A DNA stretch of 64,000 nucleotides from Isochrysis galbana (taxonomy: Eukaryota; Haptophyta; Isochrysidales; Isochrysidaceae): assembly GCA_018136815.1 (NCBI GenBank), contig CM030940.1, positions 1,618,213-1,682,212 on the forward strand. Reading direction: 5' to 3'. The position numbers were made by a program, and so were the translations under genes. Positions 18,729 to 29,519 of this stretch are shown in pieces. Position 1 is the stretch's first letter. Every line of letters begins with the position of its first letter. The notes below the pieces were generated by a model. That model was given only the letters and a program-made list of their open reading frames with translations, was not told the origin of the DNA and did no database searches.

Positions 18729-21028
18729 CTACGGGCGAAGAAGAGGGGCGGCGCGTCATCACCGCGTAGGTGAGCTGGCATTGTGAGCCCAGCAACGAGG
18801 ATGACTCAACACGCAGGTGCAGAGCGTAGCGCAGGTTTGTGCATGCGGTGGGCTCACCTTAGGAGCCGCAGGATCGTGTTGACCCCAAGTACGGCACAAA
18901 ATTCTTGGAAGCCGGAATAGTTCCTCCTAAAAGTTAATTTGGCATTGTCGAGTTCAAGCTCGCGTATGGCGGTCGTCTTTTGGAGGAGCCGAGCCAGTGC
19001 GCGCGCTCCGCGCACATCACAATGATTGCCTGAGAGCACCAGCCGCTTCAGTGAAGAGCGGCTGCTCGAGTGGTGCACAGCCTCTACAACTGTAACAACC
19101 TCGGGCACACTTAAAGCAGCATCCTTCACTTCCAAAGTCCTAGGTCCGTCTCTCGCCAGCAGCAGGGCGGCTACGCCCTCCACACAGCTATGCGCCCTTT
19201 GGTCTATTGCAAGGACGAAGTCATCTCCCTCTTGTGCTTGATGGCGCTTGTCGCTTCCCATGGCTTTCCCTTCACCTAAGGGCGCTTTCCATTCTAATGG
19301 CAGATGTGCGAACTTGCTCGGCCAAGCAGCCACACACTTGGCCGCGTGCACGGTCTCCTCGATCACGTGCCCGAGGCTCGCGTCGTCATTGTAGTACTCC
19401 GCCTCCAAATCTTGATGGCTGCACAACCAGCTTCGCAGGAACTCGAGCGTGCGCCTCTTGTTCAGCGCACTGCTCTCAAAGAATTTCGTCCAGGCCCCGC
19501 CGGCGTCTTTGGCTATGCCGTGCTCCACGCCGAGCTCCAACTGCAGGCACATGTCACGTACCACCTTCTGCCGCTTGGCGACCACCTGCTCCAGCGTGAG
19601 CGCGCTCAGATTGACGCTCAACTTGGCCTCCACCACGACGAGCATCCCGCTCGTCCGCACCGCCACGACCTCCAGTCCCGACAACGGGCCAAAGAGGATC
19701 TCCTTCTCGTGCGGGTACTGAGAGAGCCAGCCAATGTTGGCGCCGCGATCGATCATGCCCATCTGCACTTCGAAGACGACTCCGGCATCGCTTTTTCCAG
19801 CGTAGCCAATTGCGACGCTGCGGTCGGTCGTTGTTGACATGAAGGCGGCCTCGACACCGCCGCGCACGCCGAACTCGTTGGGCTGGAGGAACTCCCTGGG
19901 CAGCGCCATGTCCGAGATGCCACGGTACACCTTGGTCGCTGCGGTCAGCTTGGAGGTCTTGATTATGCACGAGTTGATTGCGTGCAGCGTGGTCGTGTAC
20001 TTGTTGGCGCCTTCTGCCGCCCGCTCCCACGCCTGTGCGCACGACGATGGCTGCCCTGCAACGGCGCCGGGTACAGGGTTAACGCGCAGCGCGATCTGGT
20101 CATAATGCTCGGCCGAGCCCTCGAGGCCGCACAGCGTGAGGAAGCGCTTGCGCAGCTCGTTGTCTTCCACCTGGAGAGCGCGGAGCACCACGTTGTATTT
20201 GGTAAAGACGGGCCCCGTATACAGCCTGCCCCCGACGAGCTCGGCACGAATCATCTCGGTTTGTCCGAGCCCTTTCAGCCGGGTATTGTGCTTGGCCATC
20301 TGCTCCTCAAGCTCAGCAAGTAGGACGAAATTACGGGGATGCGAACACTGCAGGCCCTCAACGGGCAGCTCTTGGTTACGGGCAACCACGAACTGCCATT
20401 CCTTCTCCGACGTCGTTGTGATGCCGTAGTTGCCCGTCGTGAACTCTCGCTTACAATCTGTCCCATGTATGTGCTCGTACTCCATGGCTCGTTGGAATTG
20501 CCATTCTTGCTTGGCCCCGCCCTCCGTCTGAAAGTTGGGTTCGGGCGCGCCGACCAGGCTCTCCAGCCCTCCGTAGAAGACGTCGAGACCAGCGAATCTA
20601 AGCGGCACCAACCCCGCAAACTTGTTCTCTTCAGCCGAGGTTCCCTCTGCATTGTCCCCCAGAGCCTTCAGCTCGGACAGAAGACTATCCGTGAGCTCGA
20701 CGCATGCGGCCGTCAGGCACTCTCTCAGCGTGTCGCGATCGACGTGCGCGAGCCGGCGCATGCGGTCCAATTCGCCCTCTAACTCGTACTGTGCGGGGGC
20801 ATGCTTCAGGAGTGAGCGCGCAAGCGCGTCCACGATCAGACCCAGCCGGCCAGTCTCTGTGTCCATGGAGTCAGCCTTCAGCTGCTCGTCCTGGGAGTTG
20901 GCCTCGCCTGGCTTGGCGTTGGAAGCAGCGTTCTTAGGGATGCGCGCGCGGAGCGATTCGAGCCATGCGGCCGCACTCCAGGCCAACGACAGGTCCTCCT
21001 CGCCTTTTGGTGGGAGTTTGGAGAGCAT
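16058..21028 (-). CDS. ADP-ribosyltransferase - LRR protein, 16 exons
   Basis: A predicted 1149-residue protein. Exon 1 (21028-18858) encodes about 723 residues and ends at an AAG/GTGAGC donor; 14 exons of exactly 84 bp and a final 103-bp exon follow. Exon 1 contains an arginine-type ADP-ribosyltransferase signature: KVYRG (R near 369), FMSTTT (S near 398) and HEKEILFGP (E441-x-E443), the R-S-ExE triad of NAD-dependent mono-ADP-ribosyltransferases. Its C-terminal end (about 640-723) already reads as LRR. Each small exon supplies one 28-residue RNase-inhibitor/NLR-type LRR, with LS-N-IG--GAQHLASALEKN-TL at fixed positions, all in the same phase. No signal peptide is evident, so a cytosolic protein is likely. 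A GA tract lies immediately upstream. An immune-receptor or effector-like role is speculation. Alternative splicing would add or remove whole repeats without shifting frame. Confidence 0.85.
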
Positions 21029-21056
21029 CCCAAGCAGTGTTTCCCATCAAAGGAGT

Positions 21057-21678
<622 letters not shown>

Positions 21679-21679
<1 letters not shown>

Positions 21680-22561
21680 TCTAGCCTGAGTTGTTTTGTA
21701 GAAGTGGTTCTATATCGTCACCGACTCGTTGCGCTAGCTACTAGCTAGCCTCCAATGCTTACTCTGATCTACACCGCTCTTCTCACAGTCACTGGGCCCA
21801 ATATAGGCTGGGCCAAACATGGTACCCCCGCCGACAGGGCGCGATTGAGCGCGCGCACCCCAGGTCTCTTCACACAAGACAAGGTTGGACCAATCCCAGA
21901 AACCGAACACCTTTTCACCTTCGTCAAAGGTTTGTTCAACCGTTCAACCCCCAAATCCAGCTCAAGGGAGCGGATGTTGGCTCTCGGACCCGGGAATGGG
22001 TCCAACAAGCACTGTCACAACCCTTGCGCGGTCAACACTACGAATTCTCCGAAGCAGTGAGCCTCAAGCCTAAAAAGACCGTTCCCGTTCCCTTTCCAAA
22101 ACCATCTCTGGTGGACGGAGGGTGACACGGTGACCAATTGCCAATTGCAATTGCAGCTTTTCCCACAGTATGAAAAAAACTTCATAATATTCTTACCGCA
22201 CTCGCGGCGAATGGAACCACTACCTACACGTAGCATACTTTCTACACCCCCACTCCCCCGGCCCTCCGGCCCTTCCCCCCCCGCCATCAGGCGTCAGGCG
22301 GCTCCCCCCGTGCACTACTAGGGGGATGGGGGTGAATGAAGGGCTTAGATATGGTCCGGTGGCCCGCGCCCCCCCCCCCGGTGATCCGTTCCCCCCTTCC
22401 TCCTACGCCACCTGGGCTGACGGCCGACTCTGTCTCGACTTATCCTGTAAAGAGGCGCGAGACTTACCTATTTTTCGGTGAGCGGAGCTCACGCTCCGCC
22501 CACCCCCTTCTCCGCGCTTTCTCTCCCCTCTCCTGCAGGCACGCGCGAGGGCGCGCTTGCG
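21679..22561. other. Intergenic, no gene recognised
   Basis: Unique-looking sequence with C-runs near 22262-22280 and 22366-22400; short open frames only. Confidence 0.5.
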
Positions 22562-22946
22562 ACAGGCCTGCAGCTGCCCCTGGCGACCCCTGGAGGCTCC
22601 TGGAGGCCAGCTCAGGGGCCAGAGGAGGCTGGGCTGGGCCCTGGCCTCCCCTGCCTCTCCCTCGCTGGCGCTCCTGGGCCTCTGGGGCCCCCACGCTGCA
22701 CCAGTCTGCCTGTCGACCAGGGGGGCAGGGGGGGTTGGAGCAATGGGCTGGCCACGACTGGCTAGGACGAGCGAATCAGGCGTGCCTGTGAGTGAGAGAG
22801 TGGGTCAGCAGGGCAGTGGGCTCCTGGCAAGCCATCAGGCGTGCCAGGAGGATGGGTGGTTCCTCCCCCATGGCAGGGGAGGAGTGGAGAGGGGGGGGGG
22901 GGGGGGTCGTGCCCCCCCATGTGTGAACCAAGCATAAACTTAGTTG
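22562..22946. repeat. Dispersed ~380-bp repeat (R1), copy 2
   Basis: It aligns with 5262-5634 along its length and ends at the imperfect palindrome AACCAAGCATAAACTTAGTT. Confidence 0.85.
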
Positions 22947-23391
22947 GGGGGGCCGAAGGAGATGGAGGGGAGCGCGCGGCGCGCTCCATTGCAATTGACT
23001 ATAAAGTTAGTTGAAACGCCTTTTTTCAATGCGCTGATCGACACGCGATGCAAAAATTGGGATATCCACACGTACACGGAATACATACAAAACGCTGCAA
23101 AATATGAAGGTATGAAGGGACGTTGCGGAAGCTACGGAGTATGGAGTACGAGTGCGGAGTTTGATGGCAAAACACAGGTGGGTGGGTGGGGTAGGGAGAG
23201 GCGAGCAGGCAAAGGTTGCACCCTTGTTCTTGTCGGGCGCTGTGACGAGGGGGCTCTTCAGAGTGGAGATGGCGCCGCGCGTCGTTATCGCGTCGGGTGT
23301 ATACTTTTCAAGACGAAGGATATGTTGCGGCCACACAATGACCAGGCCTGCAAGCGCAATTTCAGGGGCCGGGAAGGCGACTACGGCCCCT
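22947..23391. other. Intergenic with a decayed MERA start
   Basis: A minus-strand ATG at 22989 opens M-E-R-A-A-R-S and is preceded at 22991-23013 by a weak palindrome (CTAACTTTATAGTCAATTG). It reads into the R1 repeat. The remainder is 3' flank of the next gene. Confidence 0.5.
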
Positions 23392-24522
23392 CTAGCAGCT
23401 GAACCTACTGGTGGCATTTGAAGGACACGGCCGGAATCTCCTGATCGCCGCTTCGTCCTCAGCGGATAGCCTGCCCTCCTCGCGCATGCGCTGCTCGAGC
23501 TTGATGAGCACCCTACTGCCGTGCACAATCGATTGTCCGGTCATAAAGTGCCAGACGTGGTGTAACTCGGGCACAAAGCTGACAAACGTGCCCTGAAATA
23601 GGATGCCCATGATCAGCGAGGCAGTTGCGACGAGCATGCTGCGGCACATTCCGCCCTCTTGATAGTCGGCTAAGCTGGGCGCAGGTAGGTTGACCAATTT
23701 GCTCGAGAGGGCATCGCTAGACGCGTCGAAACCCAGGTAAGCAAGGAGCCAACCTAGTGGGAAGGTGATCCAGTCGCCAATACAGAACCGCATCGGGCCG
23801 ACGACCACGGCCGCGAAGACATAGTAGTACGACGGCTCCAAATTGCGTAGCTTTGTCGTGTTCTCTATCAGATTGCCGACAAATTCTTCATCCGGATCGT
23901 CAGTGCACCGTTTGACCAGTGTATTGGCCTCAGAAAGGCAGGCATCGGCACGCTCGCTGATGTTGTACGTCTTGCCCTCCACCTCCAGCAGGTAAGGCGT
24001 GCGGGTGATGCTGAAGGCCTGGTAAAGGAGGCGCATGGCCACGCATGCCATGGCGTGATTGTCGAATTGCGACTCCCACGAGCGGCCTGGCGCACCCGAG
24101 CCATGATTCGCAAACGAGCCCCAGCCGAGGTATGCGCTGGGTTCGTGGATGAACTCGGCATCCTCCACACATGAGGCGGCGTCGTATGCGCGCAGGGAGG
24201 AGATAGCGTTGCGCGGTTCCGCCAGCGTGAAGAGGTGGACGTCCCTCTCGTAGTGGATCAATGTACAGACAGGATTATACTCCTCCCACATATTGTCGGC
24301 GTAGCCCGTGAGTGCATGTGAGTACACGCCTGCAGCCAAGTATGCCCGTTCTGAACACTGAAGTTGCAGGTGACGCGCTCGCGTGAGCTCGCTGGCGAAG
24401 CCACTCTCGGGGAAGCAGTCGTGTGCGTTCGTGCCGAGGTAGATGCGCCTCGCATCGAGCAGCCGCTCACAGGGCGGCGGGTCAGCGAGCTTGACGCCAA
24501 TCGCGGGCACCAGCGGAGGCAT
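23392..24522 (-). CDS. Conserved-looking protein of unknown function, 376 aa
   Basis: A single long ORF with ATG at 24522 (MPPLVPAIGVKLADPPPCER) and stop at 23392. Composition is typical of a real protein. Visible: many aromatics and acidic residues in the first 200 positions, a hydrophobic pair around residues 240-275 (YYYVFAAVVVG, TFPLGWLLAYLGF) and another around 305-330 (MLVATASLIMGILFQGTF), then a charged, Cys-ending tail. At least two membrane passes are plausible. I do not recognise the family. No close introns are apparent. Confidence 0.65.
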   Translation of the reverse strand: MPPLVPAIGVKLADPPPCERLLDARRIYLGTNAHDCFPESGFASELTRARHLQLQCSERAYLAAGVYSHALTGYADNMWEEYNPVCTLIHYERDVHLFTLAEPRNAISSLRAYDAASCVEDAEFIHEPSAYLGWGSFANHGSGAPGRSWESQFDNHAMACVAMRLLYQAFSITRTPYLLEVEGKTYNISERADACLSEANTLVKRCTDDPDEEFVGNLIENTTKLRNLEPSYYYVFAAVVVGPMRFCIGDWITFPLGWLLAYLGFDASSDALSSKLVNLPAPSLADYQEGGMCRSMLVATASLIMGILFQGTFVSFVPELHHVWHFMTGQSIVHGSRVLIKLEQRMREEGRLSAEDEAAIRRFRPCPSNATSRFSC

Positions 24523-25110
24523 TGGGCCTCGCTGAGAGGGGAGAGCAAAGGAAAGGAAGAGTGAAGGAGCACGGGCTGAGCAGAGCGGGGGGAGGTGTTG
24601 CGGGATGTTGCGGGAGAGAAGGGGGGGGTCTTCTGACGCCGCTCTCCGCCCTCACACCGCTCGTCGCCGGCCTGGTGGATGGCTCACCCTCAACCTGTGT
24701 TCGGCTCGGCCCCTCACTTTAGACTCCCTGCGCTCTTCTTGCCTCTCTCCTCTCCCGAAGATTTCTCCTCGTTCGATCCTCCTTCCTTCCACATGAGAAA
24801 ACCACAGCAGGCGGGTGGTGGGCCCAACCTCTCTTTCTTTTGCTTCTTTCACCACGATGAAAAGTAACGCTCTTCCCTCTGGAAGTGAGTTTGGAGTACC
24901 ACACAACAATCCAGTACACAAGATTTTTACAAGTGCTGGAAATAGATGACGCGTCATGGGTCATGTCATCAAACGTTGACGCACCAGGGCCGCGTCATGC
25001 AATCTGGTCACGTAGCCCCCCTGCCCTCCTCTTCCTCTCGCGCGCGGGAGAGCGCCCCCTCATCCATCCGCGAGGTTGCCGCGCCCAGCCTGGTGCACGT
25101 CCATATGAGA
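24523..25110. other. Intergenic, no gene recognised
   Basis: Probably the 5' region of the minus-strand gene and unique DNA; short frames only. Confidence 0.5.
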
Positions 25111-25246
25111 TAGGGCGGTCAAACAGCTATTTTAACTTCTAAGGGTGAAAATTGACCATGTCTAAAGTGAGGATTCATCACGAGATTTTTGGATATGGGG
25201 ACCGGATAGGTGTAACTAGCACATATCCGGTGCCCTTTGGGCCCCA
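25111..25246. repeat. 135-bp repeat with stable hairpin, copy 1
   Basis: It begins TAGGGCGGTCAAACAG, includes AAAATTGACC at 25147-25156 and the hairpin ACCGGATA...TATCCGGT (8-bp stem, 15-base loop), and ends GCCCTTTGGGCCC. A second direct copy is at 26201-26336. Confidence 0.85.
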
Positions 25247-25579
25247 TACCGGGCTGAAACTACTAATATTAGCACTAATGCACTAATGCATTATGCATAA
25301 ATTATGCATCATAAAAAAATCTCCGCTACATGTGCGACATGAGGCAGTGTGCTCGTGGACCTCCCTACTACCCAACCTTAACCCCTAACAACCCCCTTCC
25401 CCTTCCCCAGTTCCCTCTTTAGCGGAGAAGCTGGTTCCGGGGAGACCGCGCGCGCTGCTTCGGCCAGGGGTTGGAGAGAAGGGGGCGGGAGACTATGGCT
25501 TCTCCTTTGCTCTGGCTCGGCTTGAAACTCCTTCTCCTATATCTCATAGAATCCCTCTTGCTGTCCGTTGGGGTCTCTA
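25247..25579. other. Spacer between repeat and LINE
   Basis: AT-rich CACTAATGCATTATGCATAAATT-type sequence (25270-25320), then unique DNA up to the LINE ORF2 stop codon. On the minus strand this would be LINE 3' flank. Confidence 0.45.
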
Positions 25580-25917
25580 TTAAAAGAGGGTTAGCTGCTC
25601 TGCTGCTCTAGGCGATGTTTCGCATATGCCTAGACCTCCCGCCGCCTGCAGAAGGTCTTCCGATATTTCGAGATTGAAGTCTTTGTCCACCGTGTAAAGA
25701 GGGCTTATCATTTTCTTAATATGTTTGTTGCTCGGGGCGTGTAGCCCCATATTTTCTCGTTGTTTCTTTAGCCTCTGAAAGAAACCGACTTTAGCCGTTA
25801 CTAGTAGATGGTATCTCGCGAGGATCGCTCTTAAGATCGACCTAGCGGACCTACCGTCCGCGTTGCCGCGTTGCCATACTGGATGTTGTAGAAGTCCGTT
25901 AGGATATACCTCCATGC

Positions 25918-25993
25918 CAACTAAGTTTATACTTGGTTGCCCCATGGGGGGGCACGAGCCCCCCCCTCTCTCCACTCCTCCCCTGCCATGGGG
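25918..25993 (-). repeat. Partial R1 repeat inserted in LINE ORF2
   Basis: An inverted match to the last about 75 bp of the R1 repeat, starting with its palindromic end CAACTAAGTTTATACTTGG. It interrupts the ORF2 reading frame. Confidence 0.7.
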
Positions 25994-26200
25994 ACACCTC
26001 TTGCTTTCTAAGAAGGTCTATATATTCGAAAGTGACGTTTGCTATCCTTGCTCTAGACCATTCGGATATCTTTGCCCACGACCTGAGAAAGCTATGCCGT
26101 ATCCAACGTTCTCCTTCTGGCAGGTATGCCGCGCATTCTTCCGTAGTGTATATGTCCCCCGTATCCGTATCCGGGTTAGTAGTATTATGAACGATAACTG

Positions 26201-26336
26201 TAGGGCGGTCAAACAGCTATTTTAACTTCTAAGGGTGAAAATTGACCAAGTCAAGATTGAGGATTCATTACGAGATTTTTGGATATGGTGACCGGATAGG
26301 TGTAACTAGCACATATCCGGTGCCCTTTGGGCCCTA
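26201..26336. repeat. 135-bp repeat with stable hairpin, copy 2
   Basis: It matches 25111-25246 with few differences; the hairpin is fully preserved. Together with the satellite beside it, it interrupts LINE ORF2 at 26200. Confidence 0.85.
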
Positions 26337-26429
26337 GACCCCCCACGGTAGCCCCCACAGCGATGCGTAACCAGAAAACGCGCAAATTGGCCAGAAATCA
26401 CTATCGCGGAGGGCCGACGTCCGACGCGA

Positions 26430-27410
26430 GCGCGGGCGAGCGTCGGGCCGCTAATCGACGCGTACCCGGCGCAGCGTGCCTCGGACAGCCACAGCCATGC
26501 GCGTAGGCTGCCAGGAGCGCCTCTTACTGCCCCCCATGCCCGCCGCCGCCTCATCGCAAATCGCCCCCTCGCGTCCCTCGCTAGCGCGCCAACGGAGGGG
26601 TCCCGGAGCGCCCGAGTTAGGCGTGCGCCCGGGCGCGCTGCGAAAGCTTTCTTCGCCATCAGCCCGGTGTCCGGGCCAGCCAGGACATTGAGTGAGCAAA
26701 ACCCGCCGCGCCAGCGACGCCAATCGCGCCAGCCGCGCGCCGGTGCCTCGTCGCAATCCACCCCCGGCGGCATTCAAACGCGCTCACGCACGGCCCCGAG
26801 GGGCCCGGAGCGCCCAACTCGGAGCCACGACCGGGCGCGCTGCGAGGCCTTTCTTGCTCATTAGCCCGGTGTGCGGGCCAGCCAAGGCACCAAATGTCAA
26901 AGTGACGCCGGGACGGCGCCGCCAATCGCGCCCGCCGCGCGCTGGAACCTCGTCGAAGTCTGCGACCATTCGCCCCGCATGTGCGCTAACGCGCCGCCGC
27001 GAGGGGCCCGGAGAGCCCGAGTTAGGCGTGCGCCCGGGCGCGCTGCGAAAGCTTTCTTCGCCATCAGCCCGGTGTCCGGGCCAGCCAGGACATTGAGTGA
27101 GCAGAACCCGCCGCGCCAGCGACGCCAATCGCGCCAGCCGCGCGCCGGTGCCTCGTCGCAATCCACCCCCGGCGGCATTCAAACGCGCTCACGCACGGCC
27201 CCGAGGGGCCCGGAGCGCCCAACTCGGAGCCACGACCGGGCGCGCTGCGAGGCCCTTCTTGCTCATTAGCCCGCAGTGCGGGCCAGCCAAGGCACCAAAT
27301 GTCAAAGTGCCGCCGGGACGGCGCCGCCAATCGCGCCCGCCGCGCGCTGGAACCTCGTCGAAGTCTGCGACCATTCGCCCCGCATGCGCGCTAACGCGCC
27401 GCCGCGAGGG
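26430..27410. repeat. GC-rich satellite, ~202-bp monomers in a 405-bp higher-order unit
   Basis: CCATCAGCCCGGTGTCCGGG occurs at 26656 and again at 27061 (405 bp apart), and a diverged half-unit beginning near TTAGCCCGGTGTGCGGG lies 202 bp after the first. About five monomers are present, alternating A and B types; the A-A and B-B copies are nearly identical. Open frames through it are by-products of GC content and the period being divisible by three. Confidence 0.85.
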
Positions 27411-28051
27411 CCTTCCCGCGTGATTGTTTCCCTAAGGAAATTAATCCGTCTGAAGTTCTCAAGTGCTTGCTTCCAAAAGGCCGGGAGTGTGTTGTTTCCG
27501 CGAATACTAGCCGTGAGGCTCCGGGCGTCGACCTTCGAAAAGACCGCCGCTCTCCCCAATGGGGTGCGGCTGAACCATTGACCTAAGACTGTTTTCCATT
27601 CCGCCGATGACGGGTTTAAGTACCGGACAATCCATATTGCCTGGAGCGCTCGCGCGTGTTCGGCCATGGGGAGTAGTCCGACCCCCAGAAAGGGTCCGTT
27701 CTCACTCGTCCCCACTCTCGGGTACGTCGGAAAAGTTATCCATTTCCTACCCTCTTGCGAGGAGCCTAGCTCATCCGCCAGTAGCCGGGGGGACCTATCC
27801 CACAATATGGTTTGAACGTCAGAGTCTATGGCCTCCATAAACCACGCCGGAGGGGTGGACGTGGACAGCCAGTATCTCGGTGTTCCGTAGATTATGAAGT
27901 TCACAAGTAGCGTCCTCCCATGAATGGAGAGGCTCGTCGCTCCCTTCCACGCTGCAACCTTCCTCTTAAGCTTGGCGTAGAGCTTCTCCCAAAAGGAGTC
28001 ATTGTCGGGTCCCTCCCAGAAAGGGACTCCTACGGATAAAGGTACCCAGCT

Positions 28052-28692
28052 TTATAGGACGAGTCCTACAATGTAGGACGACGTTGTGAACTATGAAGAC
28101 ACGGTTCAATCTAGGAATGGGGAGCTAGGATTTGGTTTCTGTGTTCATCTCATTGCCTCATTGAGTCCTCCTAGAGGCTAAAGACACCATTCTCAAAGCA
28201 TGATGAGTTATTTGCCACTCGCGGAAGCCTTCCCGGCAAAAAACGGCGTTGTCCTACCTACGAATTGCCGCGAACACCTGAGGACACGATTTGAGGCTCA
28301 TGATGAGCTCCCTAGAACTTGCTCCCACGAGATGAAATGCTCTTTGGCATGGGTTCTTTTCGACCTTCAGTGGGGACCAAGCTTGGTTTTGAAGCCCAAT
28401 GAGAATTTTGGCTGCTATTGCCTCTTGCGGGGCAAAAACAAAACTCTCGACGCACCCGGTGGCCTCCGATGGCCGAAGTACTCAGTTCGCGCTGGAGCCG
28501 AAAGCTCGGTCAAGACGAAGTCTACAGCCTTGGCCATAGTGGGAGCTAAGGATCTCAAGACCGAGTTGGGACTATCCTTCAGTTGGTGGGAAGTCCCAAT
28601 CCTTCACTCTCGAAAGTTGTGTGGCTTTCAAGCTCAGGGTCCTACAAATACACCGAAATCGTAGGACGCGGTCCTATAATGTAGGACGGAAC
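28052..28692. mobile_element. Small DNA-transposon-like insertion with palindromic ends
   Basis: About 640 bp bounded by ATAGGACGAGTCCTACAATG and GTAGGACGCGGTCCTATAAT, which are inverted relative to one another and each internally palindromic. It splits LINE ORF2 between the codons for TILG and VPLS. It contains a 154-codon plus-strand frame (28200-28664, ATG at 28200) with no recognised transposase motif, so it is probably non-autonomous or of an unfamiliar type. Exact ends and target duplication are uncertain. Confidence 0.6.
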
Positions 28693-29419
28693 TTTTTAGC
28701 CGCCTAGTATAGTTGCATATTCGCCCTCTCCGAGTGTCTTGAGATATGTTAGCGCCTCGGGGACCTGCGCTCCCGTAAGTGATCCCATGCGTATAAGTAT
28801 ACTTTTTCTTTTGTTTACTCTAGCCCCGGTGGCGGTTCCATAGACTTCCGGGACATGCATCGCCCTCTCCAATGACTCGAAAGAGTTTGCTAGAATTTGC
28901 GTGCCATCCGCAAACTGCGAAAGTCTTAGCTCTCTAGGTCCTGTCATGATTCCCTTCATCTCGGGGTCGGCGTTGACTAAGCGTGTTAGGCCTTCGGCCA
29001 CTAAGAGAAAAGCTAAGGGCGATAGCGGGCATCCTTGGGGCATGCCACAGTGTATCGTGAAGGGATTGCTACGTCTACCGTTTGCCTTAATCCATCGGAT
29101 CGGGAGTGAGTCCATGTTTGTTAGTAGCTCTAGCCATCTAGAATATCCGGGGCCGAAGCCCAGCGCTTGTATCGCTTTGTGATAATAATCCCAACTGACT
29201 CTATCGAAAGCTTTCTCCCAGTCTATCGTCTATCGTCTATCGCCAGGGCTAGGCCCTCTTCGTCAGTGTCGTCGAGGTACGCTTGCACTAACTTCAAGAG
29301 ATGGGTGGCTTCGCCTATCATCCGCCTAGGCACGAAGCCTACTTGCTCCTTGGAGATGATCGTATGTATCGTTTTCTTGAGTCTGTTGGCTAAGACCCTA
29401 GCGAGGATTTTGTAGTCCC

Positions 29420-29519
29420 NNNNNNNNNNNNNNNNNNNNNNNNNNNNNNNNNNNNNNNNNNNNNNNNNNNNNNNNNNNNNNNNNNNNNNNNNNNNNNNNN
29501 NNNNNNNNNNNNNNNNNNN
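29420..29519. other. Assembly gap (100 N)
   Basis: Exactly 100 N; likely a scaffold gap of unknown true length. LINE ORF2 reads into its left side, but the right side does not obviously continue it. Confidence 0.98.

Larger units (their letters stand above)
25580..29419 (-). mobile_element. LINE ORF2 (reverse transcriptase), broken by nested insertions
   Basis: Read on the minus strand, pieces of one ORF2 run 29419-28693, 28051-27411, 26200-25994 and 25917-25580. The first piece has RT features: KILARVLANRLKKTI, QVGFVPRRMI, AIDWEKAFDRVSWDYY, GMPQGCPLSPLAFLL and QFADGTQI. The second has FWEKLYAKLKRKVAAWK and LSIHGRTLLVN, as after the RT domain of LINEs. The third gives IYTTEECAAYLPEGERW and the last ends at TAA 25580. 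Lesions: a 7-base TCTATCG triplication near 29222 shifts the frame, and the usual FADD appears as FADG. The 5' end, including any endonuclease, is lost in the N gap. Confidence 0.8.

Noticed and set aside
16058..18800. Many plus-strand ORFs across the LRR array
   Set aside because: Antisense of the exon-intron repeats; the minus strand explains all splice sites and LRR residues.
26451..27423. Repeated ORFs of 88-134 codons on both strands
   Set aside because: The satellite period of 405 bp is divisible by three and GC-rich, which produces repeated open frames.
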